Below are positions 22,404-23,329 of a stretch of DNA of 23,329 bases, piece by piece. Positions within the stretch are counted from its first letter, which is position 1; every line of letters starts with the position of its first letter. The position numbers and the translations under genes were made by a program. The stretch is taken from the NCBI GenBank assembly GCA_964492545.1, contig CAZBKO010000028.1, forward strand, positions 1 through 23,329, written 5' to 3'. This DNA comes from RGIG1934 sp964492545. GTDB taxonomy: Bacteria; Bacillota; Clostridia; Lachnospirales; Lachnospiraceae. Below the pieces are notes generated by a model, which was given only the letters and a program-made list of their open reading frames with translations, was not told the DNA's origin and did not search any database.

Positions 22404-23329
22404 ATGGGACTTTTTAGTAATCAGTTCTCAAATGTAGTAGAATGGCAGGAGAGCAGAGACGACATAATGTTCTGGAAATGGAACAACGACGAGATTAAGA
22501 AGGGCAGTAAGCTTGTTGTTCGTCAGGGTCAGGATGCAATCTTTATGTATAATGGCAAGGTTGAAGGTATCTTCAAGGATGAAGGAAGCTTTGATATGGA
22601 ATCACAGATTATTCCATTCCTTTCAACTCTTAAAGGATTTAAGTTTGGTTTCAACAGTGGAATCAGAGCAGAAGTGTTATTCATTAATACTAAGGAATTT
22701 ACAGTAAAATGGGGAACTAAGAATGCAATCAGCATTCCGGCACCAGGACTTCCAGGTGGTATGCCAATCAGAGCATTTGGTACATTTAACTGCAAAATCA
22801 GTGATTATGATACATTAATTGAAAAGGTAGCCGGCGTTAAGAAACAGTACACAGTTGATGATATCAAAGAACGTGTAATTGGAAGACTTGATCAGCTGCT
22901 TATGAAGTGGATTGCAAGAGAAGGAAAGGATATGTTTAACCTTCAGGCAAATGCATATGATATTTCAAATGGTATCAAAGAAGACCTTGATATGGATATT
23001 TGCAAAATCGGTATGGCTATTACAGATTTCGCTATTTCAAGCTTCTCATATCCGGAAGAGGTTCAGGCAATGCAGAAGAAGGCAGCTTCTCAGAGCATGG
23101 TTGGCGATATGAACAAGTACGCACAGATGTCTATGATTGACAGAATGGGCAAAGGTGGAAACGGTGGAATGGGCTCAACAGCTGGAAATATGGCAAATAC
23201 CATGGCAGGAATGCAGATGGGTATGATGATGGGTCAGCAGATGGTCAATCAGGTTGGAAACGCAATGGGAGGAATGGTACAGCCACAGCAGCAGATGGTA
23301 CAGCCACAGCAGCAGATGGCACAGCCACA
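22404..23329 (+). CDS. SPFH-domain protein, YdjI-like (3' end outside window)
   Basis: The frame is open from the ATG at 22404 to the window edge, giving 308 residues. It begins MGLFSNQFSNVVEWQESRDD and contains an SPFH core: VVRQGQDAIFMYNGKVEGIF, FGFNSGIRAEVLFINTKEFT, VKWGTKNAI and PIRAFGTFNCKISDYDTLIE. This is the YdjI type, often labelled virion core protein by homology transfer. The later part is Met/Gly/Gln-rich, then turns into repeats of VQPQQQM. YdjI-type proteins often end in a zinc ribbon, which here would be beyond the edge. There is no N-terminal membrane helix, so membrane contact likely comes through the zinc-ribbon partner encoded 12 bp upstream. GGAGG is 8 nt before the ATG. 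The likely role is membrane microdomain organisation with PspA. Confidence 0.88.
   Translation, partial: MGLFSNQFSNVVEWQESRDDIMFWKWNNDEIKKGSKLVVRQGQDAIFMYNGKVEGIFKDEGSFDMESQIIPFLSTLKGFKFGFNSGIRAEVLFINTKEFTVKWGTKNAISIPAPGLPGGMPIRAFGTFNCKISDYDTLIEKVAGVKKQYTVDDIKERVIGRLDQLLMKWIAREGKDMFNLQANAYDISNGIKEDLDMDICKIGMAITDFAISSFSYPEEVQAMQKKAASQSMVGDMNKYAQMSMIDRMGKGGNGGMGSTAGNMANTMAGMQMGMMMGQQMVNQVGNAMGGMVQPQQQMVQPQQQMAQP
23274..23329 (+). repeat. 21-bp in-frame tandem repeat in the SPFH gene
   Basis: The unit ATGGTACAGCCACAGCAGCAG occurs at 23274-23294 and 23295-23315, with a third, slightly changed copy (ATGGCACAGCCACA) cut by the window end. It codes for MVQPQQQ. Near-identical copies suggest slippage and variable length between strains. 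The full number of units is not visible. Confidence 0.85.

Noticed and set aside
1..23329. CRISPR array, tRNA, rRNA, prophage or transposase genes
   Set aside because: No regularly spaced repeats, cloverleaf or rRNA-like sequence, and no reading frame with transposase, integrase or phage structural motifs was seen.

Overview
The window is AT-rich, gene-dense chromosomal DNA from a Gram-positive anaerobe of the Clostridia, most likely a Lachnospiraceae-type gut bacterium. This placement is inferred from codon use, strong AGGAGG-type ribosome sites, the tig-clpP-clpX-lon order, DUF4364 and DUF1836 proteins, a YerC-type regulator and an HD-GYP protein. No rRNA, tRNA, CRISPR array, transposase or phage gene was seen. 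I recognise almost every gene. The least explained material lies in small proteins and in the intergenic DNA.

Layout. 1-501 is the 3' end of an HD-GYP c-di-GMP phosphodiesterase gene, followed by a terminator. 610-3295 (minus strand) is a two-gene sugar unit: a GH13 alpha-glucan hydrolase followed by an AraC regulator. It is driven by a good promoter at 3424-3452 with a palindrome just downstream. 3474-3947 (minus) is a CYTH triphosphatase whose Shine-Dalgarno site and start codon are separated by a hairpin. 4099-4650 is a DJ-1/PfpI protein. 4752-12951 (plus) is a long, tightly packed run: trigger factor, ClpP, ClpX, Lon, malic enzyme, a YhcC/YtqA-type radical SAM protein and a DUF4364 winged-helix protein. 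The first four form a protein folding and degradation module. The last three are joined to it by a Shine-Dalgarno site inside the lon coding sequence and by overlapping genes.

12952-15037 holds a two-helix mini membrane protein, a structured intergenic stretch, a SEC-C zinc-motif protein and an unrecognised two-helix membrane protein. 15146-16776 is a methyltransferase-Hsp33 pair overlapping by 4 bp. 16907-18237 (minus) carries a cold-shock protein with its own consensus promoter, a YerC/TrpR-like regulator and a PHP-domain hydrolase. 18386-19390 is an orphan lipoprotein of the NMT1/SsuA substrate-binding type. 19454-20125 (minus) is a DUF1836 MerR-like regulator with a palindrome over its own -10 box.

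20326 to the window end is a membrane-stress module: PspA, a zinc-ribbon membrane protein and an SPFH protein cut by the window edge. It resembles the Bacillus subtilis ydjFGHI group. Between pspA and the zinc-ribbon gene lies the most unusual feature of the window: a 133-bp block of three perfect hairpins bounded by an exact 12-bp direct repeat that includes the downstream gene's ribosome site. It looks like a small non-coding insertion, a MITE- or REP-like element, or possibly an RNA control element.
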